Positions 41,879-51,112 are shown, counted from the first letter of the stretch. The stretch: DNA of 64,000 bases from JAAYCT01 sp964499575 (GCA_964499575.1 CAZCLK010000001.1:62001-126000), one strand, 5' to 3'. The notes: generated by a model not told the origin, from the letters alone. A program made the numbers and translations.

Positions 41879-42888
41879 AGCTCGTCCAACATCCTTTCAA
41901 TTCTCAATACATTATTATCGTCAACTTCAGACGGATATACAATCGCAATCAGACGATTTTCGAAAATCGCCCGGAAACGGGGAACGTCATGCCCCTCCTC
42001 TGACGCTTCGAGTTCGGTATTCTCATCGTTCGATATCTTCGAACCCGCCATGCGCCCGGAAAACTCCGAAAGCGGCAGAAGACGACCGTTTCGGAGATGC
42101 TCCACCTCTTCTTCGGTCAACGCGATGGCGGGCAGATGACGGACGCAAATTTCTTCGGGCGTAAAGAGATCATTGAAATGACCGGTAAGAAATGCCTGCT
42201 TGATCTCTTCAGGCGAATGGGCGTCATCCAATCCGAAGGCTCCGCACCGCGTTCTGCGCAATTGGATCGCGTATGCCCCGAAGCCCGACTTTTTGCCGAG
42301 ATCCTCGCAAATCGCCCGAATATACGTGCCTTTGGAACACGATATCAAAAATTCGACTTCCAGCTCCGCTTCGGAGGAAATGTTCAGGATTTTACAATCG
42401 AATATCCGGACTTTTCTGGGCTTCAACTCGACAGGGATGCCCTTTCTCGCGTACTCGTACGCCTTTCGTCCGTTCACTTTTACAGCCGAATATGCCGGAG
42501 GGGTCTGTTCAACGATTCCGGGAAGCGCATCAAACAGTTTCCGTAAGGAAGCGAAATCGTCTCCCCTCATCGATTCAAGCTCCCTCTTATCCGGCCTTCT
42601 TCCGCCGTACAAAGTGCCCTCTGAATCTTGCGTTTCCGAAAAAGAGCCAAAGCGGACCGTACAGCGATACTCCTTGCTGTCATTTCCCAAATACCGGATC
42701 AGGCGCGTGGATCTCCCGATGCAAATCGGAAGGACACCTGTCGCAAAAGGATCCAATGTGCCGCTGTGACCGACCTTCTTGACTCCGGTCAGCCTGCGCA
42801 CCATTGATACTACGGAAAATGACGACATTCCCTCGGGTTTGTCCGCTATAATCAGGCCCGAAGTCACGGGGATATGTTCGTTCATCAT
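41875..42888 (-). CDS. truB: tRNA pseudouridine-55 synthase
   Basis: Makes the T-loop pseudouridine of tRNAs. The catalytic aspartate is Asp46 in GHSGTLDPFATG; YSAVKVNGRKAYEYAR and the SKGTYIRAICEDLG segment are typical. A PUA-like C-terminal part follows, lengthened by an acidic stretch near 290. The ATG overlaps the nrnA stop by 4 bp with little ribosome site, pointing to translational coupling. Confidence 0.95.
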   Translation of the reverse strand: MMNEHIPVTSGLIIADKPEGMSSFSVVSMVRRLTGVKKVGHSGTLDPFATGVLPICIGRSTRLIRYLGNDSKEYRCTVRFGSFSETQDSEGTLYGGRRPDKRELESMRGDDFASLRKLFDALPGIVEQTPPAYSAVKVNGRKAYEYARKGIPVELKPRKVRIFDCKILNISSEAELEVEFLISCSKGTYIRAICEDLGKKSGFGAYAIQLRRTRCGAFGLDDAHSPEEIKQAFLTGHFNDLFTPEEICVRHLPAIALTEEEVEHLRNGRLLPLSEFSGRMAGSKISNDENTELEASEEGHDVPRFRAIFENRLIAIVYPSEVDDNNVLRIERMLDEL

Positions 42889-43910
42889 TTGTCGGGGAAA
42901 AAAGCCGCGGCTCTGTCGATAATCATTTTACAAACCTCGTTAGCCGTCATTTTGTACATCGAGAAGCCTGCCGCGCGGTGGTGACCGCCTCCGCCGAAGG
43001 TTTCCGCAAAAGCCGCGGAATCAAAGGGCTCGCGGCTCCGAATATTCACCCGCACTTCGCCATCATCCGACTCGCGAACCACAAACGACACAATAACGCC
43101 TTCGATATCACGAAGGCTGGAGACCAACCCCTCGGTCGCGTAATCGGTCGTATTGGTATCCCGAAGCATATCCGATGTAATCACGGTCAGGGCGATCCGG
43201 CCGCCGAAAAACATCTTGGCTCCTGCCATCGCTTTGGCGATCAGCTTCATTCTCTCGACACTGGTCAGGTCAAACAGATGATACGCATTCGAAAAAACGT
43301 TCGCTCCGCTCTCAAGCAGTTCAGCGGCCGCGCGCAATGTATCCGGCGTAGTGTTCTGAAAAGAAAAACGCCCGGTGTCCGATTGAATTCCGACCATCAG
43401 CCAGTTCGCGATGTCCGGATCCATCAATGTCCGCCCTGTGGTTGTCTCTAAGTGCCGAATCAATTTCAGGACCAGTTCCGCGGTCGACGCGGATGTCGGA
43501 ACGACATAGCGGACGCCCGTTTCGCCTTTGCTCGATACATGATGATCGACGACGGCCTTCTGATCGGCAACGGAATAAAGGGTTCCCGAATTGCCCATTC
43601 GCCCGGCATCGGAGCAATCTACGGCCACGCCGATGCCTAAGCCGGAAGACTTCTTTTCGATCAGATCCGGCGAATAAATAATCAACAAATCATCCGGGAT
43701 CGCCATGAATCGAAGTCGGTCGGGAATCGCCTCATCCAGGATGACATACGACGATATATCCAACTTTCGAAGAGCAGAGGCCAAGGCTGCGGCGGAGCCG
43801 ATGCAATCTCCGTCCGGACGAAGATGGGGGAAAACCAGTATTTCTTTTCCTGCGCCCCGCATGCCGGTAAAAAGATCCGAAACGGCCTTTAAGCGTTCAC
43901 TCACGGACAT
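42885..43910 (-). CDS. nrnA: DHH-family nanoRNase / pAp phosphatase
   Basis: DHH/DHHA1 phosphoesterase that degrades short oligonucleotides or pAp, as known for NrnA. The metal motifs are FPHLRPDGDCIGSA, VAVDCSDAGR and VVDHHVSSKG, with GGGGHHRAAG in the C-terminal DHHA1 domain. 341 residues. Start: the ATG at 43910 has GGAGG only three bases upstream; a GTG at 43904 has better spacing and cannot be excluded. It overlaps rbfA by 14 bp. Confidence 0.92.
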   Translation of the reverse strand: MSVSERLKAVSDLFTGMRGAGKEILVFPHLRPDGDCIGSAAALASALRKLDISSYVILDEAIPDRLRFMAIPDDLLIIYSPDLIEKKSSGLGIGVAVDCSDAGRMGNSGTLYSVADQKAVVDHHVSSKGETGVRYVVPTSASTAELVLKLIRHLETTTGRTLMDPDIANWLMVGIQSDTGRFSFQNTTPDTLRAAAELLESGANVFSNAYHLFDLTSVERMKLIAKAMAGAKMFFGGRIALTVITSDMLRDTNTTDYATEGLVSSLRDIEGVIVSFVVRESDDGEVRVNIRSREPFDSAAFAETFGGGGHHRAAGFSMYKMTANEVCKMIIDRAAAFFPDK

Positions 43911-44259
43911 CGTCCTCCCGGATCGTTTCGTCGATTAACTGCATCAATTTTATGCCCTTTTCGATCGAATCGTCAAAAACAAACTGAATCTCCGGCGCGG
44001 TGCGCAGATTGACCCGCCGCGCGAGTTCCCGTCTGATAAAGCCGGATGCGCTCGCAATTGCGTCCCTGAAATCCTGTTTTCCTTTGTCGTCCGCCATGAC
44101 GGACAAAAACACCTTTGCATGAGAAAGGTCATTCGACATTTTAACTTCGACAACAGAGGTCATCACCGGTATTCTGGGGTCTTTGACCTCACTTCTCAAA
44201 ATATCGGATATGGCCTTGCGCATCTCGTCTCCGACCCGCGAAGCCCGATCTCTTCTCAT
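43897..44259 (-). CDS. rbfA: Ribosome-binding factor A
   Basis: KH-like factor for late 30S maturation and cold adaptation. RASRVGDEMRKAISDIL at the start and the C-terminal APEIQFVFDDSIEKG are family hallmarks. 120 residues. It lies 37 bp after infB in the usual order. Confidence 0.95.
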   Translation of the reverse strand: MRRDRASRVGDEMRKAISDILRSEVKDPRIPVMTSVVEVKMSNDLSHAKVFLSVMADDKGKQDFRDAIASASGFIRRELARRVNLRTAPEIQFVFDDSIEKGIKLMQLIDETIREDDVRE

Positions 44260-44296
44260 ATTTGTTTCCCGGCGCCGTAAGGCATCGAAACGAAGA

Positions 44297-47296
44297 TCAC
44301 TTTCTCGCGATTTCCTTCATCTCGAACGCCTCAATGACGTCTCCTTCCTTAATGTCATTGTAGTTCTCAATCGAAATACCGCACTCATAGCCCGTCATAA
44401 CTTCTTTGACATCGTCCTTGAAGCGTTTGAGCGAGGCCAGTTTTCCCTCGTGAACAACGATGCCGTCCCGTACGATACGCACCTCGGAGGATCGCAACAC
44501 TTTCCCGTCCGTAACATACGCGCCGCCGATTGTTCCGACATTGGAGACCTTGAAAATCTGGCGGATCTCAATATGGCCGAGGATGACTTCTTCAAACTTC
44601 GGCTTCAGCATGCCCTTCATGGCAGCCTGGACATCCTCGATTGCGTTGTAGATAACCCGGTAGAGCTTGATATCAACACCGATTTCTTTGGCCTTTTCTG
44701 CGATACCCACGCCGGGACGAACATTGAATCCGATGATTACGGCATTCGAAACATCCGCCAGCATAATATCCGATTCGGTAATCGCGCCAACCGCTCCATG
44801 GATTACTTTTACATGGACTTCTTCGCTTGTGAGCTTCTCGAGTGATTGTGTAACCGCCTCGACGGACCCCTGTACGTCTGCCTTGATAATCAAATTGAGA
44901 TCCATGATTTCTCCGGCAGCCAATGTCTCGGCCAATGTCTCAAGTGTCATTCTCGAAGACTTGTGCAATTGATCCTCACGCTGTTTGGTTCTGCGCTTCT
45001 CGACAAGCTGTCTTGCCACCTTCTCATCGGTAACGGCGTAGAACAGCTCTCCGGCTTCAGGCACCTCGGACAAGCCGAGGATCTCGACGGGCATCGAAGG
45101 ACCCGCTTTCTTAACGGTACCTCCCTTGTCATCCGTCATCGCACGGATTCTGCCGACGATGGATCCGGTAACGATCGCATCGCCGTTATTCAGGGTTCCG
45201 CGCTGAACGAGAACGGTCGCTACCGGACCTCTGTTCTTGTCCAGTTTCGCTTCGATAACCGTTCCCTTGGCCTGTTTGTTCGGGTCCGCCTTCAGATCCA
45301 TAATATCCGCAGTCAGGAGGACCATCTCCAGCAACTCATCAATACCTTCCCCCGTGTATGCGGACACGGGTACCACAACGGTCGAACCGCCCCATTCTTC
45401 GGGTATGACGCCATGCGTTGAAAGCTCTTGTTTGACCTTATCCGGATTAGCGCCCGGACGGTCCATCTTGTTGATTGCCACAACAATTTCCGTATGTGCG
45501 GCTCTCGCGTGGTTGATCGCCTCCACTGTTTGAGGCATTACGCCGTCATCGGCGGCAACAACTAAAATAGCGATATCCGTAACTTGCGCACCCCGGGCGC
45601 GCATGGTCGTAAACGCCTCATGTCCGGGCGTATCCAGAAAAGTGATCATTCTGTTCTTCAGTTTTACGGTATATGCGCCGATATGTTGCGTGATTCCTCC
45701 GGCCTCGCCCTTGACGACGGATGCCGAACGTATCTTGTCCAAAAGCGATGTCTTTCCGTGGTCGACATGACCCATAACAACGACGACCGGCGGTCTCGGC
45801 TGAAGGTTCTCATCCGTATCCTCCGTCTCGTCGAAAAGGATATCCTCTTCGGTGACTTCAACCGACAATTCCGTAGTGATACCGAATTCTTCGGCGATCA
45901 AAGTCGCCGTGTCAAAGTCGATCTCCTGATTGATCGTCGCCAGTAACCCGAGCTTCATCAATTTTTTGATGATGTCGGCGGAACGCTTCTGTATCCCCTC
46001 CGCAAAATCTTTAACGGTGATGCTCTCCGGAAGCTGAACATGGGTGAGAACCGCCTTAGGTTGCTGTTGCGCAACGGGTAGTCCTCTTTTTCTCGGCGCG
46101 CCGCGGCGACCTTTCGGTTTGTTGCTGTAAAGATCCTCCAGCGATGAGTCATCCGAAAGAATCTCATTCGTTTGCATTCCGGAAATCGCGGAATTGACTG
46201 CGCGCATATTCTCCGGTTTACGGCTCGCCTGACCGGCGGCAGATTTGCCGGGATCCTTCTTTGCATCCTTTGAGGGGTCCTTCCGGCTCTTTTCGAATGC
46301 GTCTCTTGCCGCAAAATTCGCTTTTTCTTTTGTCAGATCCGGCGGTAAGTCCGGCTTGTCGCCCTTCGGCGGGCCTCTGTGTGCCGAAGGGCCTCTGCCC
46401 GAAGACTCATCCGTGTCGTCCTTGCCCATCGGACCCGCGGGTCTTCGGGGCGGATAACCCCCGGTAGGTCTGGGGCGTCCCTGTCCGTACGACTGACCGG
46501 CAGTGGATCCGGAATTATACGCGCCGTCCCGATCGGACGGACGAATGAACGTTGATCTCGATGTTGAAACCACGCCGGGATCCTGTTGAGGTCTTTGTCC
46601 CGGGAATTGTCCCTGTGAAGGCCTCTGTGAAGGCGGATATCCGGGTGCCGGTTGCCGCTGTGAAGGTGCGGATCCGGGCATAGGAGGCCTCTGCGAAGGC
46701 GGATATCCCGGCGCCGAGGGTCGCTGTGAAGGCGCGGATCCGGGCATAGGAGACCTCTGTGAAGGAGAATATCCGGGCGTCGAGGGTCGCTGTGAAGGCG
46801 CGGATCCGGGCATAGGGGGCCTCTGTGAAGGCGGATATCCGGGGGTCATACCCGGCGTATAGGACCGTTGGGTCGGAGCCTGACTCGGAATGGTCTGCCG
46901 CTCAGACGGCACGTTTGCTGCCCCGGAGGTATCGGCGACCGGTTGAACGGGGGCTTCCCGATGATCCGTTTGTTCGGCTGGCACTTCAATTACCGGAGAA
47001 GATTCAGTTTTCTCCGAAACCTCCGGCTCATTTGAAACCGGCTCGACGATCGGCGATGGCTCCGCTTGTGCGGGAATTGCGACGGAAATATCGGAGATGT
47101 CCGTAACTATATCGTCCTCGGTCATCGTCTCATCCTTCGGCGGGCGGGCCTTCTTATTCACTCTGCCGACCCGAAGGGTCTTCGTCCCCGATATGCCGCT
47201 GACAATGATTTCCGGCCCGGAAACATCCTGCTTCTTGTCGCGGGCTTCCATACCCTCTTCGGGCTTCGTCCCGGCCTTTTCTTTACTGTCTGTCAT
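44297..47296 (-). CDS. infB: Translation initiation factor IF-2
   Basis: GTPase that places initiator tRNA on the 30S subunit. The 999 residues divide into a long disordered N-terminus (1-430) and the conserved core: the IF2 N-domain, G1 GHVDHGKT at 509-516, DTPGHEAF, NKMDRPG, and domains II-IV. The N-terminus carries a tandem 22-residue Pro/Ser/Gln repeat around PGSAPSQRPS, encoded by an exact 66-bp period (46600-46870). The ATG has GGAGGAG upstream. It follows the YlxR/L7Ae gene by 45 bp. Confidence 0.97.
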   Translation of the reverse strand: MTDSKEKAGTKPEEGMEARDKKQDVSGPEIIVSGISGTKTLRVGRVNKKARPPKDETMTEDDIVTDISDISVAIPAQAEPSPIVEPVSNEPEVSEKTESSPVIEVPAEQTDHREAPVQPVADTSGAANVPSERQTIPSQAPTQRSYTPGMTPGYPPSQRPPMPGSAPSQRPSTPGYSPSQRSPMPGSAPSQRPSAPGYPPSQRPPMPGSAPSQRQPAPGYPPSQRPSQGQFPGQRPQQDPGVVSTSRSTFIRPSDRDGAYNSGSTAGQSYGQGRPRPTGGYPPRRPAGPMGKDDTDESSGRGPSAHRGPPKGDKPDLPPDLTKEKANFAARDAFEKSRKDPSKDAKKDPGKSAAGQASRKPENMRAVNSAISGMQTNEILSDDSSLEDLYSNKPKGRRGAPRKRGLPVAQQQPKAVLTHVQLPESITVKDFAEGIQKRSADIIKKLMKLGLLATINQEIDFDTATLIAEEFGITTELSVEVTEEDILFDETEDTDENLQPRPPVVVVMGHVDHGKTSLLDKIRSASVVKGEAGGITQHIGAYTVKLKNRMITFLDTPGHEAFTTMRARGAQVTDIAILVVAADDGVMPQTVEAINHARAAHTEIVVAINKMDRPGANPDKVKQELSTHGVIPEEWGGSTVVVPVSAYTGEGIDELLEMVLLTADIMDLKADPNKQAKGTVIEAKLDKNRGPVATVLVQRGTLNNGDAIVTGSIVGRIRAMTDDKGGTVKKAGPSMPVEILGLSEVPEAGELFYAVTDEKVARQLVEKRRTKQREDQLHKSSRMTLETLAETLAAGEIMDLNLIIKADVQGSVEAVTQSLEKLTSEEVHVKVIHGAVGAITESDIMLADVSNAVIIGFNVRPGVGIAEKAKEIGVDIKLYRVIYNAIEDVQAAMKGMLKPKFEEVILGHIEIRQIFKVSNVGTIGGAYVTDGKVLRSSEVRIVRDGIVVHEGKLASLKRFKDDVKEVMTGYECGISIENYNDIKEGDVIEAFEMKEIARK
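46600..46870 (-). repeat. 66-bp tandem repeat inside infB
   Basis: GCGGATCCGGGCATAGG recurs at 46668, 46734 and 46800, exactly 66 bases apart, with flanking degenerate copies. It keeps the reading frame, encoding a 22-residue unit of the IF-2 N-terminus. Confidence 0.85.
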
Positions 47297-47341
47297 GAAC
47301 TCCTCCTAATTGATACGTTGCCTTCAGCCAATATAATACCA

Positions 47342-47998
47342 TTACTCCGTCTTAACGTGCTCATCCAGAAGTCGAATGAGCTGATCCGCAAAATTTTTAT
47401 CCGTAAGGGCTACGACCGCCCGATCCCGCTTCCCCAGCTGTACCCCCAGCTTGTTCTTACTCGAAAAAACACGCACGGGAATTCCCTTATCCCCGGAAAT
47501 CCGTTTGATCAGCCGAAGCGTTCCCTCTGCGGAGTCATCGGCGGCGATGAACAAAAAAACCTTGCTTTTCCCCGTTGCCGCCGATACTGCGTCCGCACCC
47601 GAAATCACTTGACCGGCGCGGGCAGCAAGCCCGATAAAAGACAGTATTTTTTCCTCCGATACGGCGTTGTTCCCATCCTTCGGTCCGGACGGATCCCCTC
47701 TTACGGATCCCCTTTTCGCGGGAAAGGAAATCGCAGAGGCCGATTCTTCCATGACTGCCTTCAACTGATCGGACATACCCTCCTGAGATACGCCTTTCAG
47801 GCTCTTTTCAATCCGGTGTGCTTTACAGGCGGCCTTGAGACAGTCCTCATTTTTGCAGACGTACGCGCCCCTTCCCGGCATTTTTCCCGTCGGATCGACT
47901 TCGACGCGGCCGTCGGCCAACAAGACAACCCGAATCAAATCGCTCTTGTTCTTTCTCTCCCTGCAGGAAACGCATAATCTTTGAGGAATCTTCTTCAC
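47342..47998 (-). CDS. YlxR domain fused to an L7Ae/L30e domain
   Basis: 218 residues joining two proteins that are normally separate neighbours between nusA and infB. Residues 1-85 are YlxR (DUF448): PQRLCVSCRERKNKSDLIRV and GRGAYVCKNEDCLKAA. Residues 115-218 are an L7Ae/L30e RNA-binding domain: FIGLAARAGQVISGADAV and DDSAEGTLRLIKRI. A Ser/Gly/Lys linker joins them and the reading frame is unbroken. The start is a GTG at 47998 with GGAGG six bases upstream. Likely an RNA- or ribosome-associated protein; the exact role is not established. Confidence 0.88.
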   Translation of the reverse strand: MKKIPQRLCVSCRERKNKSDLIRVVLLADGRVEVDPTGKMPGRGAYVCKNEDCLKAACKAHRIEKSLKGVSQEGMSDQLKAVMEESASAISFPAKRGSVRGDPSGPKDGNNAVSEEKILSFIGLAARAGQVISGADAVSAATGKSKVFLFIAADDSAEGTLRLIKRISGDKGIPVRVFSSKNKLGVQLGKRDRAVVALTDKNFADQLIRLLDEHVKTE

Positions 47999-48018
47999 TC
48001 AGGTCCTCCGATACAAAA

Positions 48019-49275
48019 TCACTCCGCCAGAGAATTTTCGCCGGTATCCGATTTGTCACCGGCAGATTCTTTCGCGCCGGGCTCGACTTCAGCCGACTCG
48101 GTCGAAACTTTTTCTGTTTCTTCGGGAGAAATGTTGCCGTTATCCTCTTTGGACTCATCGCCTTCTTCTCCGGCAACGGTGAATTTGGACATGAATTCCT
48201 CCTGAAGCACTTCTCTGTATTGCGACTCACTCTTTATGTCGATTTTCCAGCCGGTCAGACGGGCCGCCAAACGAACGTTTTGCCCTGCTCTTCCGATCGC
48301 CAGGGAATACTGATGATCCGGGACAACCACTTTCGCGCTCAATTCCCGTGTCCCGTCGGTACGGGTCACGATCTCGGTGTCCACGCGAACCACCTTCGCC
48401 GGCAACAGTGAATTGCTGATAAATATCGCCGGATCGGGATTCCACTCGATAACGTCAATTTTCTCCTCGCCGAGTTCATCCATGACCGCCTGAACCCGGG
48501 TGCCTCTCTGTCCGACGCAGGCGCCGAGCGGATCAACATCCTCGTCACGGGAAAGCACGGCCATCTTGGTCCTCGACCCCGCTTCGCGCGCAATGGAAAC
48601 GATCTCAACGATTCCGTGCGCAATCTCGGGGACTTCCTGCTCGAAAAGTTTCCGGACAAGATTGGGGTGACTTCTGGAGATTACGACCACCGGCCTTCCC
48701 TCCGGATTCTCCACCTTAAGGATCAGAAACTTCATATGCTGGTTGTAATTGTACTTCTCGTCCCGGATCTGGTCCTGGCGTTTCAGTGTCGCTTCCGCAC
48801 GGCCAATGTCCACATAAACGAATCGGCTGTCCTTTCTTTGGATGACGCCGGATGCCAATTCTCCGATCCGGTCTGAAAATTCGTCCTGAATACGGCTGTG
48901 CTCCGCGCTTCTGAGTTTCTGGTTGATTGCGACTTTCGCGGCGTTGGCGGCCAAACGTCCGAGAGACTCGACCGGGATCGTCATTTCGACCGTATCCCCC
49001 TCCTCAAGCTCGGGATCGATTTGTTTGGCTTCCTCAAGTGAGATCTGCGTTTTCGGATTGTCTACGACCTCGGACACCTCACGAACTTCGTACACGTACA
49101 TTTCCCCGGTTTCCCGGTCTATTTCCGCAAAAACGTTGTCGTTCTGTTTTGCGTCGGAGAATTCGCGTTTGAACGCGGCTACAATCGCCTCTTCGATCGC
49201 TTCAAAAAGAACCTCCTCATCAAGACCTCTTTCTTTGGCAAGTAACTTGATCGCTTCGATCATTTTCTCGTTCAT
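48019..49275 (-). CDS. nusA: Transcription factor NusA
   Basis: RNA polymerase-binding elongation/termination factor. N-terminal RNAP-binding domain (1-130), S1 domain (SGVIQRKDSRFVYVDIG), then KH1/KH2 with GACVGQRGTRVQ and LAIGRAGQNVRLAARLTGW. The last 60 residues form an acidic, disordered tail (SKEDNGNISPEETEK and on). 418 residues. Second gene after rimP and under the rimP promoter. Confidence 0.97.
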   Translation of the reverse strand: MNEKMIEAIKLLAKERGLDEEVLFEAIEEAIVAAFKREFSDAKQNDNVFAEIDRETGEMYVYEVREVSEVVDNPKTQISLEEAKQIDPELEEGDTVEMTIPVESLGRLAANAAKVAINQKLRSAEHSRIQDEFSDRIGELASGVIQRKDSRFVYVDIGRAEATLKRQDQIRDEKYNYNQHMKFLILKVENPEGRPVVVISRSHPNLVRKLFEQEVPEIAHGIVEIVSIAREAGSRTKMAVLSRDEDVDPLGACVGQRGTRVQAVMDELGEEKIDVIEWNPDPAIFISNSLLPAKVVRVDTEIVTRTDGTRELSAKVVVPDHQYSLAIGRAGQNVRLAARLTGWKIDIKSESQYREVLQEEFMSKFTVAGEEGDESKEDNGNISPEETEKVSTESAEVEPGAKESAGDKSDTGENSLAE

Positions 49276-49362
49276 GGATCTTTCTCCTTCCGCTATAACA
49301 AATGAACGGGTATTTTTTTCATATCACTTCCGGGTACACGACCCCAAAAACCTGTAAGCCTT

Positions 49363-49824
49363 TTAAAAATGAATCACTCTTTTCGCAGACGCGATTTCCG
49401 AAAAAAGAATCCCGATACGCGTTCCGTCGGCATCAAGGATCACTTCGTTTTCCGTCACTTCCGAGATGGCCCCGACAACATTTCTGACACCGTCTTTCGG
49501 TTGATAATATTTGACCTCGATCTGTTCCCCGGTGTATCGGATGAAATCCCCGATAGTCTTCAGCGGACGGGTAAGGCCCGGCGACGATACTTCGAAATAA
49601 TCCGGATCAGCGGACAGAGATCTTTCGAAAATCTCATCCAACGCTTTACTGACCTTCTCGCACTCATCAATGGATATCCCGCCTTTGCGATCGACGAACA
49701 CACGAAGAAAATAGGCGCTTCCTTCCTTTGTGTACTCGACATCGACCAGATCGAAGCCCATCCCCGAAACTACGGGCTCCGCCAATTCATAAGCCGCTTG
49801 TGCAGTTTTGGATCTGGTTGTCAT
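49363..49824 (-). CDS. rimP: Ribosome maturation factor RimP
   Basis: 30S maturation factor. The N-domain (LAEPVVSGMGFDLVDVEY, LRVFVDRKGGISIDECE) and the motif VSSPGLTRPLK are diagnostic. The frame extends upstream to 49911, but GGAG lies six bases before the ATG at 49824, giving the normal 153 residues. It leads the nusA-infB block with a promoter 78 bp upstream. Confidence 0.95.
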   Translation of the reverse strand: MTTRSKTAQAAYELAEPVVSGMGFDLVDVEYTKEGSAYFLRVFVDRKGGISIDECEKVSKALDEIFERSLSADPDYFEVSSPGLTRPLKTIGDFIRYTGEQIEVKYYQPKDGVRNVVGAISEVTENEVILDADGTRIGILFSEIASAKRVIHF

Positions 49825-49901
49825 GCTGATCTCCGAAAAACCCGTACAAAAGAAAGAGCGGGCATCACCCACTCTCACGAATACCAATACACTACGCAAA
49901 G

Positions 49902-49930
49902 ATTCTAACATTTTTATACTAGGAGTGCAA
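49902..49930 (-). promoter_or_regulatory. Promoter of the rimP-nusA-infB operon
   Basis: TTGCAC (49930-49925), a 17-base spacer and TAGAAT (49907-49902). Probably drives rimP through rodA, since no terminator is visible before 38430. Confidence 0.75.
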
Positions 49931-49940
49931 CATTATTATC

Positions 49941-49972
49941 CCTCAGGTCGAAAATTCTCGTGTGGCCTGAGG
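49941..49972. other. Inverted repeat upstream of the rimP promoter
   Basis: CCTCAGG (49941-49947) and CCTGAGG (49966-49972) pair across an 18-base loop, just upstream of the rimP -35. There is no T run, so it is not an obvious terminator. The rest of this 318-bp divergent interval (49825-50142) shows only the two promoters and the hairpin at 50094-50112. Confidence 0.35.
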
Positions 49973-50055
49973 AACTTTACTCTTCTATCTTTTCGTCGGG
50001 AGCCGGTTTTTTGCAATATACACAAAAGAACTGCCGTCTTAACCTAATTTTGCTA

Positions 50056-50084
50056 TTCAATTTATCCAGTTTATCGGGTAGAAT
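50056..50084 (+). promoter_or_regulatory. Promoter of the small P-loop gene
   Basis: TTCAAT (50056-50061), a 17-base spacer and TAGAAT (50079-50084). Confidence 0.55.
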
Positions 50085-50093
50085 GAAATTAAT

Positions 50094-50112
50094 CCAAGCG
50101 GTTTTTGCTTGG
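50094..50112 (+). other. 5'-UTR hairpin
   Basis: CCAAGC and GCTTGG (50094-50099, 50107-50112) enclose a GGTTTTT loop right after the promoter, so it would form near the 5' end of the messenger RNA. It could stabilise the transcript. No T run follows. Confidence 0.45.
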
Positions 50113-50142
50113 ACAATTTAGAACAAGAGGAGATGATGCCCA

Positions 50143-50553
50143 ATGATAAAAGTAATTGCCGGTGCCAAGGGCACCGGGAAAACGGCCCGACTCGTTGATG
50201 ACATCAACGAACAGGCGACCCGCGACAACAGCAATATCGTTTGTATCGAGCGGGGAAACCGGCTGGACCGGCTCTTGAAGTATCGGATTCGACTGATCGA
50301 TGTAGACGAGTATCATTGTAACGACTACGACCAGCTCTTAGCATTCATTTGCGGTGTTTACGCCCGCGATTATGATCTGACTCACCTTTACATCGACAGT
50401 ATATATAAAGTGGCTCAATCGGATATTCCCTCTGATTTTGCCGATTTTCTCGAGAAACTGGATCGCTTCCTTACGGACAAGAATGTTGACGTCAGCATTA
50501 TTTGCAGCAGTGACTCCGACGGCCTGGATGAAAGGATCGCCAAGTACTGCTGA
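50143..50553 (+). CDS. Small P-loop ATP-binding protein
   Basis: 136 residues opening with a Walker A motif, VIAGAKGTGKTARL (7-14). A Walker B-like strand may be THLYIDSIYKV, and IICSSDSD near the end resembles a sensor strand. No DNA-binding or membrane segment is present. Similar short P-loop proteins occur in Clostridia without a known role. It has its own promoter, a leader hairpin and a terminator (50602-50636), so it is monocistronic. A GGAG lies 10 bases before the ATG. Function unknown. Confidence 0.7.
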   Translation: MIKVIAGAKGTGKTARLVDDINEQATRDNSNIVCIERGNRLDRLLKYRIRLIDVDEYHCNDYDQLLAFICGVYARDYDLTHLYIDSIYKVAQSDIPSDFADFLEKLDRFLTDKNVDVSIICSSDSDGLDERIAKYC

Positions 50554-50601
50554 TTTTTTTACGGATGCCTTGGAGCGTCCGGGCAAATTCGGGTTGAACA
50601 C

Positions 50602-50636
50602 AAAGCGACCGCTTTTTCATAAACGGTCGCTTTATG
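50602..50636 (+). terminator. Terminator after the P-loop gene
   Basis: AAAGCGACCG (50602-50611) pairs with CGGTCGCTTT (50624-50633). The A-rich 5' flank and short T run also permit use on the opposite strand. Confidence 0.75.
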
Positions 50637-50667
50637 TCTTGATCAATAATAATCGGAGGTTAAAAGC

Positions 50668-51096
50668 ATGTGGAAGGAATTTAAGGCATTTATCCTGAGA
50701 GGCAACGTAATCGATCTGGCTGTAGCCGTTGTGATCGGCGCCGCATTCGGCAAAATCGTCACCGCCCTTGTAGACAACGTCATCATGCCGTGTATCGGTA
50801 TTTTAACGGCCGGCGTAGATTTTGCGGACATGAAAATCGTACTGCAAAAGGGCGAACTCGACGCGGCGGGCGAGGTGCTTAAATCAGAGATTGCGATCGG
50901 ATACGGCGTACTGATCAACACGATTCTCCAATTCCTCATCGTTGCGTTCGTCATCTTCCTCATCGTTAAGGGCATTAACGCGGCGCGCGCCAAAGCCGAT
51001 GCGATCGCAAAGAAAGAAAAAGCGGAAGCTCCCGCCGCTCCGGCGCCGGACATCGCCCTTCTCACCGAGATCCGCGACCTGTTAAAGAAGGACTGA
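50668..51096 (+). CDS. mscL: Large-conductance mechanosensitive channel MscL
   Basis: Pentameric membrane channel that opens under hypo-osmotic stress. First helix FILRGNVIDLAVAVVIGAAF, second helix around ILQFLIVAFVIFLIV, and a C-terminal amphipathic helix IALLTEIRDLLKKD. 142 residues. The ATG has GGAGG upstream. It stands alone between two hairpins. Confidence 0.96.
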   Translation: MWKEFKAFILRGNVIDLAVAVVIGAAFGKIVTALVDNVIMPCIGILTAGVDFADMKIVLQKGELDAAGEVLKSEIAIGYGVLINTILQFLIVAFVIFLIVKGINAARAKADAIAKKEKAEAPAAPAPDIALLTEIRDLLKKD

Positions 51097-51112
51097 CGCC
51101 CGACATTTCGAA

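Noticed and set aside
46600..46870. Possible CRISPR-like repeats
   Set aside because: The 66-bp units are contiguous, keep the infB frame and encode a regular peptide repeat; there are no spacers.
47066..47977. 303-codon plus-strand open frame
   Set aside because: Antisense to infB and the YlxR/L7Ae gene, with composition expected of a shadow frame.
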